Shown piece by piece: positions 12,301 to 22,707 of a stretch of DNA of 64,000 nucleotides. Location: assembly GCA_026873275.1 (NCBI GenBank), contig JANTUC010000011.1, positions 496,001 to 560,000 on the forward strand, read 5' to 3'. Every line of letters starts with the position of its first letter. The stretch's first letter is position 1. Source of the stretch: Pseudopithomyces maydicus. Lineage: Eukaryota; Ascomycota; Dothideomycetes; Pleosporales; Didymosphaeriaceae. A model generated the notes under the pieces. That model was not told where the DNA came from. It saw only the letters and a program-made list of their open reading frames with translations, and did no database searches. The position numbers were made by a program, and so were the translations under genes.

Positions 12301-13692
12301 AACCCGCCGGTACAGGACCCAAATAATCCGCCTGTCCAGGATCCAAATAATCCGCCGGTGCAGAATCCAAACAATCCGCCAGTGCAGAATCCGAACAATC
12401 CACCTGTCCAGGACCCAAACAATCCACCGGAACAGAACCCAGACAATCCACAAGATCCAGATCCAGACAATCCACAAGAGCCAGATCCAGACAATCCACA
12501 AGAGCCAGATCCAGACAATCCACAAGAGCCAGATCCAGACAATCCACAAGAGCCAGACCCAGATCATCCCGAAGAGCAAGACCCCAATGATCTTGACCCT
12601 CCCGAAGAACAAGATCCTGATGATCCTGATCCTCCTGAAGAACAAGATCCTGATTTCGATAATGATATAGTGGACGATATTGAATTGACGGATTTCTACC
12701 AGAGGTACTTTGAAATGGATATCAGTGAGATGAGATTTGGTACCCTTGCTTCCAACATGGCAAGGCTAAGTATCGGACCAAGGCCTCAATCAGCACAAGC
12801 ACTAGTCGAGCACATTGAAAACGACCCGCCTGACCTGCGCCCAAACTCAGCCAATTTAGATGCTTCTGTAGCCAGTACCATAAGCTCTTACTATAGTGCA
12901 TATGGCGATCATATCCGAGCAAACATTTTATCCACTACAATACTGGACGGAAACCCAATAGAGGGACCTTTAGGACCGCGACCGGATTCGCCAGGCTACA
13001 ATCCGCTGAATCCTGGAGGTGGTGGACCAGATTTCAGAGATTCCATTTACGAAATGATGCACCGGAATGATGCCTTGTTGCAGCTCGTGGGCGTCGCACC
13101 GCCCCCACCTCTGTCACCTGACACTCCTGAGTGGATTATAAATTATAGGGATCACCATAATCCTACTATTCGCCGCCGCGAGGAACAGCGCAGGATCCCA
13201 AACCCATCAGAAGCAGAATTTTACACGTTCCTGGCAGAAATTGATAAGTTTTTAGATAAGTATATCGACTCGCTGAAAAAGACCGGGTTGTATGAAAAGA
13301 TCAATGCGACACTACCTAATGAGCCTAAGGAGCCGGTTCCGACCACGTTTTCAACCGTGGTAACGAGTCGTAGCCGTGGAAGCACGAGTAGCTTTATCTC
13401 CGAAGGTTCCTCAACATCTACTGTCGAATCGGGTGTGAGGACAAGTGAAAGTAGAAGCACGAGCGCTAGTCAGGAGACAAGTAAAGACAAGGATAAGAGT
13501 ACGAGTACGAGTACGAATACGAATACGAGCATGAGTACAGAGATAAGAACAAACACAAACAAGGAGAAGTTGAAAATGCCCAAGACAGAACTAACCACGG
13601 TAACATCCTCTTCTGTTAATATGGATTCTACTGCCTTTCCACTGCTATGTCTAGATGAATCTGGCAACGTTGAGCAGGGATGTCGGTGGTGA
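9399..13692 (+). CDS. Secreted, repeat-rich mosaic protein (adhesin-like), one frame break
   Basis: Exons 9399-10441, 10493-11467, 11513-11713, 11766-11831 and 11887-13692, all with phase-2 GT-AG introns. A signal peptide (NPTVISLFPFLIQFTHA) is followed by a Cys-rich domain of about 130 residues with seven to eight Cys, then Ser/Thr/Gly-rich repeats, a tetrapeptide STGx tract (10680-11100), a poly-Ser block, a Pro/Asp patch, a GLPGLP-type collagen-like patch, 15 octapeptides of the NPNNPPVQ/DPDNPQEP type (12220-12579), then a non-repeat domain of about 230 residues and a Ser/Thr tail ending CLDESGNVEQGCRW. In exon 5 the first frame (ARSGARKAGGLFRNLFGG) hits TAA at 12005; adding one base in the C5 run 11996-12000 joins it to the long downstream frame and the total then divides evenly by three (1363 residues). 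Likely at the cell surface or secreted; no GPI signal is clear. Two separate genes is the alternative. No family recognised. Confidence 0.7.
10680..11100 (+). repeat. Degenerate 12-bp tandem repeat coding STGx units
   Basis: About 35 imperfect 12-bp units code tetrapeptides such as GAST, GVST, GEPT and GEST. The period of 12 also keeps the antisense frame open (10532-11488), which explains that ORF. Confidence 0.85.
12220..12579 (+). repeat. 15 tandem 24-bp units coding Asn/Pro then Asp/Pro octapeptides
   Basis: Units 1-9 are NPNNPP(A/T/V/E)Q or DPNNPP(V/E)Q; units 10-15 change to DPDNPQEP and DPDHPEEQ, so the charge moves from neutral to strongly acidic. Several DPDNPQEP units are identical at DNA level, a sign of recent expansion. 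Two longer 11-residue units (DPNDLDPPEEQ, DPDDPDPPEEQ) follow. Confidence 0.92.
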
Positions 13693-14763
13693 AGGAGGCT
13701 TATTTCCAAAGAATCGTTAGACCTGATTATAAGCCGATCTTTCTCTCGATCCCTGGTCCTTATATATCTTTCTCCCTTTTTTAGTAAAACTCAGATGGTA
13801 GTAATTGTAACCATACTTCCACTAGACCCTAAATGTAAGAAATCTCGATTTCTCATGTATGCAATGACTTAGTCCTGCATATGAAATGCCATTTCTTTGG
13901 ATTTAAACTATTTGTATGTAAGATGAGAACTGGAACATTTCAATCCCAGTCTCATCATAGAGTAAGAATATCTCAACATTTAAAAGGTTGTATTAAATGA
14001 AAACAAAGAATATTTTCGATTACCCCATGCTTCCGTGGCTATGGTGAGAACAAGCAGGAGATGACAGATCGGGTATACTTATTGGAACAACTCAGCCGAA
14101 TGCGAAAAGTCTAGAAGCAAACCGAGACGCGGAATGTAAATTAACGTTAGGTGTTAACGACCCGCCAGCATTTCCAATCCCGTTCAGTATGTCGCTGTGC
14201 AGGAGATAGAAGCATCGTGTAAGAAGCCTAAGATAGTCCCGACAGTGGCTTTAACTCCAGATTATGAATCTTTCTCGGATCGCGGAACCAATATCGAAGG
14301 ATATTCGGCATGGAACACCCGGTTTCGAGGAAGTGCGGTGCATCGGAGGTGCGAGCAAGACGCGGGGACGGATACACTATGCCTTTTTCGTGATGAACGC
14401 TTGTGCACTCATTGGTGGGAATCGCCTGCTATAGAAACGCGCCACTGGAAGAGGCCTGCTCCCCGGATAATTTAACGAACCCCAAGGCTTGCGGGGAAGC
14501 TTAAGAAAGCTTGGACGCTAAGTAACGGGCGAACGTATTCGAAGGGAATGATGTACATTGGCACAAGCCATGGCATGGTCCGTAGAGCCGGTTCCGGGCT
14601 CAAGCCAGTCATATTCATGTTCCAAGACGGAAGAATTATCTGTATAATGAATAGCAAGCACGACAGGTGTGTTACCAGGTATCTGGGATTAAGATAAATT
14701 ATCTAGTCGGTCCCTGAAAAACACACCGACACATTGGAAATTTTCAACTTCAATCTCTCCATC
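13693..14763. other. Gene-free AT-rich stretch, upstream of the GH28 gene
   Basis: No coding frame I can support; a 92-codon open frame at 14197-14475 looks random. The GATA-type palindrome at 14692-14704 is listed separately. Confidence 0.5.
14692..14704. promoter_or_regulatory. Palindromic GATA-factor site
   Basis: AGATAA and TTATCT face each other across one base, 60 bp before the GH28 start codon. GATA factors such as AreA bind HGATAR. The arrangement is visible; binding is inferred. Confidence 0.4.
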
Positions 14764-16272
14764 ATGAAGTTGTCGCATTTCCTTGCCTGTTCGTTGGCAT
14801 CGTTGGCTTCAGCATCTGCTGTCGCCTTAGAAAGCGACATTCCAGTCGGTGCATCCATCACACTACCACGATCGACTTCATTGCTGCCTCGTCTTCCATG
14901 GTCAAATAAGAAACATCGTAAAGACAATTGGGGCAATGCAGTGGAGAAAGATAGAAAGAAGATCACTATTCGTGCCTCGAAAAACGACCGTGACGATATC
15001 AGCGCAGACTTCCTGTGGGCGTTGAAGAAGGCGAATCATGGAGGCCTTGTGCACCTAAAAAAGGGGAAGAAATATGTCATCGGGAAGAAACTGGATCTCA
15101 CGTTCCTCAAAGACGTGTACGTCCGACTTGATGGCGAGCTTAAGGTATGTTTGCACTGTAGATTATTACCGTTTAGAAAGTCGCTTAAAACGTGTATAGT
15201 TCACGAACGATATCGAATACTGGCAAGCAAACAACTTCTATTATGACTTCCAGAAGAGCATCACCTTCTGGGTCTGGGGAGGAAAAGACGTCAAGATATA
15301 CGGCTCAGGCGTTCTGAATGGTAACGGACAGGCTTGGTGGGACGGCTTCTCGGGCGCGGAGATTCTGGACCCCAACAACAAATACTACCGTCCCATCCTT
15401 TTCCTTACCGATAACGCTACCAACATCGAGGTCTCGGGTCTTCATCTCAAGGACTCGCCCTGCTGGACAACATTCTTCGTGCGTACTAAGAACGTTGTTT
15501 TCGACGATGTCTACATAGATGCCGTTTCCACCAATGTTTCCACGCTGCCAAAGAACACCGATGGCTTCGACTCCTTGAACACAGACGGTTTGACTGTGAC
15601 AAATTCCCGTGTCAACGTCGGCGATGACTGCTTCTCGCCGAAGCCCAACACCACAAACATCTTTGTCAAGTGAGTATTGGCTATGAAATGGCGGATGACA
15701 TTTTCCCAAATACATGAGATGTCCTTCCGTTTCTTGAGTTTAGCTAACATGGCTAATTTAGGAATCTTTGGTGCAACGGGACCCACGGCGTTTCCATGGG
15801 CTCTATTGGCCAATATCCCGGTGTCAAAGACTATATCAGCAATGCCTGGATTGAAAACGTCACCTTGCTTAATGGACAGAACGGCGCTCGTCTCAAAGCT
15901 TGGGCCGGTCCAAATGTCGGATATGGCTACATCGACAACATCACCTACAAGGACATTCATATTGAGAACACTGACGCTCCTGTCGTCCTTGATCAGTGTT
16001 ACTTCAACGTCAACGATACTACATGCGCCGCTTATCCTTCGAAAGTAGACATTACCAACGTCAAATTCATCAACATTTCGGGAACAAGTAGCGGCAAGAA
16101 TGGAAAAGTGGTTGCGGATCTAACATGCAGTCCCGGGGCAACTTGCAATGGGATACACCTTGAGGACATCAACTTGACGAGCCCTGCTGGTAGCCCATCG
16201 CAGATTGTCTGCAACAATATCCAGGGAGATATTGGAGTGGACTGTATATCGACTAGCGAAGCAGACGACTAA
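14764..16272 (+). CDS. Exopolygalacturonase, GH28
   Basis: Secreted pectinase that removes galacturonic acid from polygalacturonan ends. Exons 14764-15144, 15200-15669 and 15762-16272 join in frame to 453 residues. I start at the ATG at 14764 because the signal peptide MKLSHFLACSLASLASASA follows at once. GH28 active-site blocks are intact: NTDGFDSLNTDGL (catalytic Asp), GDDCFSPKP (Asp-Asp), GTHGVSMGSIGQYPG (His) and ARLKAWAG (Arg-x-Lys substrate site). The NTDGF/CFSPKP form and the insert around VKDYISNAWIENV fit the exo type rather than endo type. A single Cys-rich C-terminal part (CSPGATC, CNNIQGDIGVDC) is also usual for these enzymes. It precedes the GH6 cellulase on the same strand. Confidence 0.93.
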
Positions 16273-17369
16273 ATAGTGCAGAATCTGATTGCATAGAGAC
16301 AGTTTTCATACGAGCAAAATCGAGTGATTTTACAATGTTTTATATCTGGGCTCACAACAGGAAGAATACAGGCCTCAATGCCGATGCTATAGTGGTACCC
16401 ACAGACAGATTCTCGTTTTGAACAACCCGGAGGCTTCCAGAAGCTTTTCATGTCAAGCTCAACGGATCGACGTTCCTGACTGCCGAAATGGACTACGCCG
16501 CTTGCCTATCGTGGTGTGTCCTTACTGGGGTCACTCCGGGCCCTTGACCACAAAAATATCTTTGCGGACCAATATGACGTTTGTGGGGACATGGTGAGTC
16601 TAGAATCAAGGCGAAGCGTTGCCAATGTGTTCTCGAAGGTGATGAAGTGCACATGACGCTAAACCACCTTGGGCATGGCGCAACTCTATCCCTGGAGTTG
16701 TATATATCCGGGCCGAACGTCAATTCGTTCGTATTAAATATTCATTTACTCTGATTGCGCGACTGAGACGTCCACCTATCGCAAATGGAGGTCGGTATTC
16801 GCCATTATCTTGCTCATGTGCCTTGTTTACTGTCTCAATGGCCGCTACTATAATGCACGTGTGAAGAAATTACACTTGGTCCCCTGGCTTGACAAAAACC
16901 AGGTTGACGTGCATGCACCCCACGCATGCAAGTCTCCGCATCCCTGGGCGGTCACGATACGTTCCCAGGTTGCTATTAAAGCCACTTCCGATTAGGGAGG
17001 TACATACCCTGTCATATTAGCTTAGTTGGGGCAGCATCTATGTCATGTGTACCTAGTACGGAGAAACTTCACGCAACACGACACAACACCTCCCTTCGGA
17101 ATTTGTGGAAGTGATCCGTTAGCGGCTCTCCGCAATGGAGTCATGCGCTTCGCTTGGGACTCCAGGCTTCGAGTTCCGTTGGCAAATGTTCGGCCAAACA
17201 ATTCTAGTTTCCTGCAAAGAACAGCACATGCATATTCTGGAATACTACCTGAATCTTGGCATGTTATGAAGCGTTGGATATTCGAGTACATAAGGAGTGG
17301 CATTCCTGTTGATCACATATCATCCAGAGATTCTTAGTTGCTCTTTTGCCATCAAGAACCACAAGAAAG
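16273..17369. other. Intergenic region, promoter of the GH6 gene
   Basis: No coding frame supported. It holds one CreA-type hexamer (16918-16923) next to repeats of TGCATGCA type near 16910-16928. Confidence 0.5.
16918..16923 (-). promoter_or_regulatory. Possible CreA carbon-repression site
   Basis: CCCCAC is the reverse of GTGGGG, matching the SYGGRG consensus, about 450 bp before the GH6 start. Six-base sites occur by chance often, so this is weak. Confidence 0.25.
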
Positions 17370-19010
17370 ATGAGGAACTCTAAGGTCTTGGCTGTTGCCG
17401 CTTTGGCTACCGTTGCTTCAGCTCAGAGCCAGTTGTACGGCCAATGTAAGCTAGAAGCCCCAAATTCTTAACAAATGTACTCACTCCTTCAGGTGGTGGA
17501 ATCGACTGGAAGGGTTCTACAACATGCGTCTCTGGGGCATACTGCTCAAAGATCAACGACTGTAAGTTGTTCAGCTCCTCGAAAATCACCTGCTGATTGT
17601 CGCACAGACTACTACCAATGTCTTCCTGGAACTGCTAGCTCTTCGAGCCCCGCGACTACTGCAAGGACAACATTGTCTACCGCAACTCGGACATCCGCCG
17701 GTTCAAGCCCTACCAGCGCGACGCCTACTACCGCAAACCCCACTACATCCCAGCCCGCGGTTTCCAACTCTGGAAACCCCATCGCTGGCAAGACATTCTA
17801 CGCGAACCCATACTATTCTTCTGAGATCGTCAGCCTCGCAGCGCCTTCTCTTGTTGCTGCCGGATCGTCGGCTCTGGCCGCTAAGGCTACCAAGGTTGCT
17901 GACATCGGCACTGTAAGACACCACTATGCCCTGAATTTTTCTTTCAAGCTAATCCTTAACTAGTTCTACTGGCTGTACGATTCGACTTTTTCTCAACCCT
18001 TGTTCAAGCTAACCTTTGACTAGTGATGTCCGCGCCAAGGTTCCCACCATTGCCACTTTTGCAAAGGATGTCCAGGCGAAGAACGCCGCTGGTGCCAACT
18101 TGGTTCTTCCTCTCGTTGTATACGATCTCCCCGAGCGTGATTGTGCGGCTTTGGCTTCCAATGGCGAGCTTTCCCTTGCTAACAACGGCGCTGCTCTCTA
18201 CCGCGGATACATTGACGACATTGCCGCTCAGATCAAGGCGTTCCCCGATGTCCAATTCGTTCTCATCATCGAACCAGACAGCTTGGCTAACCTTGTGACC
18301 AACACGAATGTCGCGAAGTGCGCAAATGCTGCCGATGCCTACAAGACGCTCACCCAGTACGCCATCAAGACATTGAACTTGAACAACGTCGTCATGTACC
18401 TTGATGCAGGTCACGCTGGATGGCTCGGCTGGCCTGACAACATTGCTCCTGCTGCCAAGCTCTTCGCTCAGCTTTACAAGGACGCTGGTTCCCCAGCTGC
18501 TGTTCGAGGTCTTGCTACCAACGTGGCTAACTACAACGCCTGGAGCATTGCCACGTGCCCATCATACACCCAAGGATTGGCTATATGCGATGAGAAGAGA
18601 TACATCAACGCTTTCGCTCCTCTCCTCAAGGCTGCCGGATTCCCTGCCCACTTCGTCACTGACACTGGTATGTTGATCCTTGTGCAAAGCCCAACGATCT
18701 GGCAAATTACTAACCTTTCCTAGGCCGCAACGGAGTACAGCCAACCAAACAGCAAGCCTGGGGTGACTGGTGCAACGTCATCGGCACAGGCTTTGGTCTC
18801 CGCCCCAGCACGACCACCGACGACCCTCTTCTCGACGCCTACGTCTGGATCAAGCCCGGCGGCGAGGGTGATGGTACATCAGACAAGACCGCAGCTCGGT
18901 ACGATGCGCACTGCGGATACGCGGATGCGCTTCAGCCTGCTCCTGAGGCTGGTGCTTGGTTCCAGAACTACTTTGTGCAGCTTCTGAGCAACGCTAGCCC
19001 AGCATTCTAA
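17370..19010 (+). CDS. Cellobiohydrolase II, CBM1 plus GH6
   Basis: Secreted processive cellulase working from non-reducing ends. Six exons (17370-17445, 17493-17561, 17608-17912, 17964-17974, 18024-18667, 18724-19010) give 463 residues. A signal peptide ends at ASA|QSQ, then a CBM1 cellulose-binding module (YGQCGGIDWKGSTTCVSGAY ... YYYQCLPG), a Ser/Thr linker, and the GH6 domain. GH6 marks are YDLPERDCAA (catalytic acid Asp), IIEPDSLANLVTN, DAGHAGWLGWPDN, ATNVANYNAW, HFVTDTGRNG and DAYVWIKPGGEGDGTSD. Exon 4 is a micro-exon of 11 nt that codes FYWL; without it the conserved FYWLDVRAKVP stretch is lost. Introns 4 and 5 (51 and 49 nt) share their 3' ends. Confidence 0.95.
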
Positions 19011-19473
19011 GCATCAATATACTCTTCAAGAACTTTTTTAGATGCACAATTTGTACATAGACATCCCTTCAACTAAAGAAGAACCGGACTAGTAGTCAAT
19101 TCAATTAGCTTGGTTACAACCTGTTTCTCTACTCCGTGTGAACCCCTGACGCGCGATTCTTGATTCGAGGAGAAACTGCACCTATTTGAAAAAAACTGAG
19201 TGTATGCGAATTCCAGCGTATACGACCCCATGGCATGTGCCAGAGAAATGCCCAGCCGTAAAGATGTGTGGTACGAAAATAGATGCAGATATTAAATTGA
19301 CCCACATAGTAACACCGGAAGTGGGCCGTTCTCTGCACAACTTTTTCACCACCCCCAATCTATTCCTTTTCCGATTATTGTTCTTTTGCCAGCTTTCGTT
19401 GCTCTCCTTCGCATGAGATTTTCTGTTGTTTAACGATAAGTAATTACCAACGCCAACCGTTCTCATCAAAATA
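19011..19473. other. 3' flank of the GH6 gene up to the tRNA
   Basis: AT-rich, no gene seen. Confidence 0.5.
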
Positions 19474-19566
19474 TCCTCCGTGGCGCAATTGGCTAGCGCG
19501 TCTGACTGTTAAGCCGACAACGGCAAAGCAATCAGGAGGTTCGTGGTTCGAGCCCACGCGGGGAGT
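19474..19566 (+). tRNA. tRNA-Asn(GTT) with 19-nt intron
   Basis: The D stem (GCGC/GCGC), the anticodon stem TCTGA/TCAGG with loop CTGTTAA and the T arm CGTGG-TTCGAGC-CCACG all fold well. The anticodon GTT is at 19508-19510. The intron is 19512-19530, just after base 37, the standard place for nuclear tRNA introns. The acceptor stem (TCCTCCG with CGGGGAG) has one C-A mismatch and two G-U pairs, which is weaker than usual. T-rich sequence follows (19567-19577), fitting Pol III termination. Confidence 0.85.
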
Positions 19567-19964
19567 TTCTCTTTTGCACTCATGGAGTGCATTAACAGAG
19601 GTGGATTAATTTTTGGTTGGATGTTACGGAGTGTGGGCTTAGCTACTTGTGGATGTTTAGCGTGATGTCTAGCGGGAATGCTAGTGGCCAGCTTCTTTTT
19701 CCCTCTAGGCTGGCTGGACCATCATGGAACGATTAAGCAAGATTTTCTTGTAGAGCATTGTCCTATGGTTATGTTTAGTATATAAATTTAGTGTGTAGCA
19801 CAGGTGATATCTTCAGCTCTATCTTCAACATAGTGCATTTTACGCGCTCATACACCAATGCGGCGTTGCGAAGGCTTGCAGTATGTTCATAGACAATCTT
19901 AGCGATTCGCAGAAAAGTCTCTCGTTTACCATTTCGTCGTTGAATATCTTGAAATAGCACACAT
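19567..19964. other. Gap between tRNA-Asn and the alpha-glucosidase gene
   Basis: No gene seen; it should contain the 3' end of the minus-strand GH13 transcript. Confidence 0.5.
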
Positions 19965-22066
19965 TTACTCAAGCTCTCCTATCAAGCCTTCCCAAGGCCT
20001 TAGGGTCACAGTGCCACTGCAGGCCTTGCTGCTCAGGTCTTCTTCGTTGTAATTTCCAGCCACCCATGTATCCACCTTCATACCATCTACTAGATCCCAT
20101 TGCACCTCTTTTTCACTGAAGTTCAGGACAACTAGTATGGTACGGTCCTTGCTCCACCGACGATATGCCATGATATCTGCACTATTCGGGTCTTTATCTG
20201 CGTTCACAAGCTCAAAATCGCCATAGACGTAGACCTCCTTGTTGTTCTTGCGGTACTCCAAGGCACGTTTCCAGAAGCTGTGGACTGATGTTGAAGCATT
20301 CGGTCCAATGAGCTGTGCTGCGACATTGACCTCTTTATAATCGTCGTTCACACGCATCCATGGCTTCGCCTCGGATGAGGTGAAGCCTGCGTGGGCTGAA
20401 CTATCCCATTGAACAGGGGTGCGGGCATTGTCGCGAGCTTTGCGCTGCATGATCTTTCGGGCATACTCTTGTTTTTCGGAGTTATCGGGATACATCTCGG
20501 CATACCTATGGTCGGTTAGAATCACAAAGAAGCTTCGAAATATAGCTTTGAGACCTACTTCTTGAAGAAATTGATGCTCTCAATGTCTTTGTATTCTTCT
20601 GGACCCCAACTCGGTGGGACGTTCCTCATGCCGATCTCTTCTCCTTGGTAGACATAAAGTGTACCAGCTAGAGTCGTCTGCAACATACACAAAAGTTTCG
20701 CGCCGACCTCGCGCCACTCATCACTATCATTTGTGTAACGAGATACACTGCGAGGCTGATCGTGATTCTCAACAAAGAGAGAATTCCAACCATCCCGCTG
20801 GAGCATCAATCTCTGTAGCCTGATCATGATTCAATTAGTCAAAATCACATAGTGAGGATTTTACTGTTTTTATGAACATCGCTTACCTGCTGATGATGCG
20901 TTTCATGTCACGCGCATCCCAAGGATGCAAAGTATACTTGAAGTCGCCCGGAACATTGTCAATGTCTACAAGATCGAATGCAAAGATCATATTCAGCTCT
21001 TCAGACTCGGCCCCGACACCACGAATGATCTCGTCTTCATCGCGCACGAATGGCATTTCACCAACCGTGATAGTGTCGTACTTTGACAACACTTTACGGT
21101 TGATTTCTTTCAGCCATTCGTGCAGCCGTGGCCCATTGGCGAAGTACTTGTCGCCAGGCTGATACTTATGCCCTTTGACGGATATATCAGCATCGGGGAA
21201 GTCCTGCACCTTGCTGATCAGGTTGATCACATCCATCCTGAAGCCAGACGCTCCTCGATCAAGCCAGAAGCGTAGAACATCGTGAACGGCGTTTCGAACA
21301 TGCTCGTTCTCCCAGTTCAAATCAGGTTGTTCTGGTGTGAATAACGAGAGGTAGTATTCACCCGTCTCTTCATCCCACGTCCATGCAGAGTTAGCCTCGC
21401 CCAAGATCTGCGCCCAATTGTTGGGTGGTTGGCGGTTGCCATCGGCATCATATTTTGGAGGCCGCCAGATGTACCAGTCACGCTTAGAAGATGTCTTTGA
21501 AGAGCGCGAATCAAGAAACCATGCGTGTTGATCTGACGTGTGGTTCACCACTAGATCCATGACGAGTTTCATATCACGCTTCTTGATTTCTTTGATGAGG
21601 TTGTCAACGTCGGCAAGAGTCCCATAGCTTGGATCGATATCTTCGTAATCTGCGATATCGTAGCCCATGTCTGCCTGGGGGCTTTTGTAAACTGTAATGT
21701 AATAAGTATCTTAATTCATGTATTCACAGGTGCACATACTTGGAGAGACCCATATCACATCTACGCCTAGGTCTTTTAGGTAGTCTAACTTTTTTGTGAT
21801 ACCAGGAACGTCACCTATATTGGGCATGATTAGAGAGATATTTTGATATAAATGCAGGTGTATACCAACCCCAGCCATCGCCATTCGTGTCAAGGAAAGA
21901 GGCAGGGTAAATCTGTACAATATCAATACAGGTATATCTAGCATTACACATTGAATATTTTGAGGAATCGTACTTGATAAACGACAGCCTCCTTCCACCA
22001 GCGATGTTTGTCCGTACCGACGTACAGACCAGGTGGTTGCGTACGGGCTTTTTTCTGAACCGACAT
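19965..22066 (-). CDS. Alpha-glucosidase / maltase, GH13
   Basis: Hydrolyses maltose or isomaltose-type sugars, probably in the cytosol since no signal peptide is present. Six exons (22066-21974, 21912-21870, 21814-21740, 21691-20887, 20819-20559, 20505-19965) join to 605 residues, the normal size. The N-terminus (HRWWKEAVVYQIYPASFLD) and all four GH13 regions are intact: DLVVNHTSDQH; GASGFRMDVINLI with the nucleophile Asp; TITVGEMP with the acid Glu; and FVENHDQPRSVSRY with the third Asp. NARTPVQWD and the C-terminal beta domain (RTILVVLNFSEKEVQW) complete it. The first three exons are short (93, 43 and 75 nt). No MAL-type transporter or regulator lies beside it. Confidence 0.93.
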
Positions 22067-22707
22067 GTTGCAATTGTCTTTGGATTTGGGAGCCAAGTAG
22101 GAGATGCGGGGCAAGTATTAATAGGAGATATGGACACGTTGGGGATCCCCAAGATTAGAACGTCATGAGTTTGGCCCACTGCAGGTGGTGGGCCATCCCC
22201 ACGGGAATGCAGGTGCAATCCCGGTCCACATGAGAGGTCCCAAGGCTTTCTACTTGGTTTAGAAGTAAAATTTCTATAACCTATCACCAGATAGTACTGA
22301 ATGCAACGCCCATCAGTCGAAAATGCACTGTGTTCTCCTAAAGGATAATTATTTACACCGTGGTAATATCATTGCTACATTGCTGTGTTCGTCTACATAC
22401 GAGTTCCGAAAGATGCTACGTCATCGCTTCCCCACCACTCCACCCGAAGTTTTACCCGACTCCGGCCCAATGACAATGCGGCATGTCGGTTCCTAATTAC
22501 CCCGAAAGTTCTTCCGATTGCCGGACATGGCCAGCATAAACGGCCCTTCTGAACACTGTTTTGAGCAATTGTGGATAACAGATGTAATTGGGAAGATGTG
22601 TCTTTGTTATTCCAAGGTTTATTAGACGTATCTCTCACTCCAAGATTTGAACGTCGGTCAACCTGCCACTATTCTGTCATACCCGAATACACCCGAACAC
22701 ATCTTCA
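22067..22707. other. Promoter of the alpha-glucosidase gene and 3' flank of the TauD-like gene
   Basis: No gene seen. Confidence 0.5.

Noticed and set aside
12220..12579. CRISPR-like regular array
   Set aside because: Units are directly adjacent, coding, and without spacers; the organism is a eukaryote.
11919..12645. Several antisense frames (up to 207 codons) rich in Gly/Ser or Trp/Ile
   Set aside because: Produced by the 24-bp repeat array; no start context or domain.
11926..13692. Separate gene starting at MATCKIRSQ (588 codons)
   Set aside because: The first 25 codons look random, while the frame reached through exon 5 of the upstream gene looks coding right up to the C5 run. I prefer one gene with one missing base, but two genes cannot be fully excluded.
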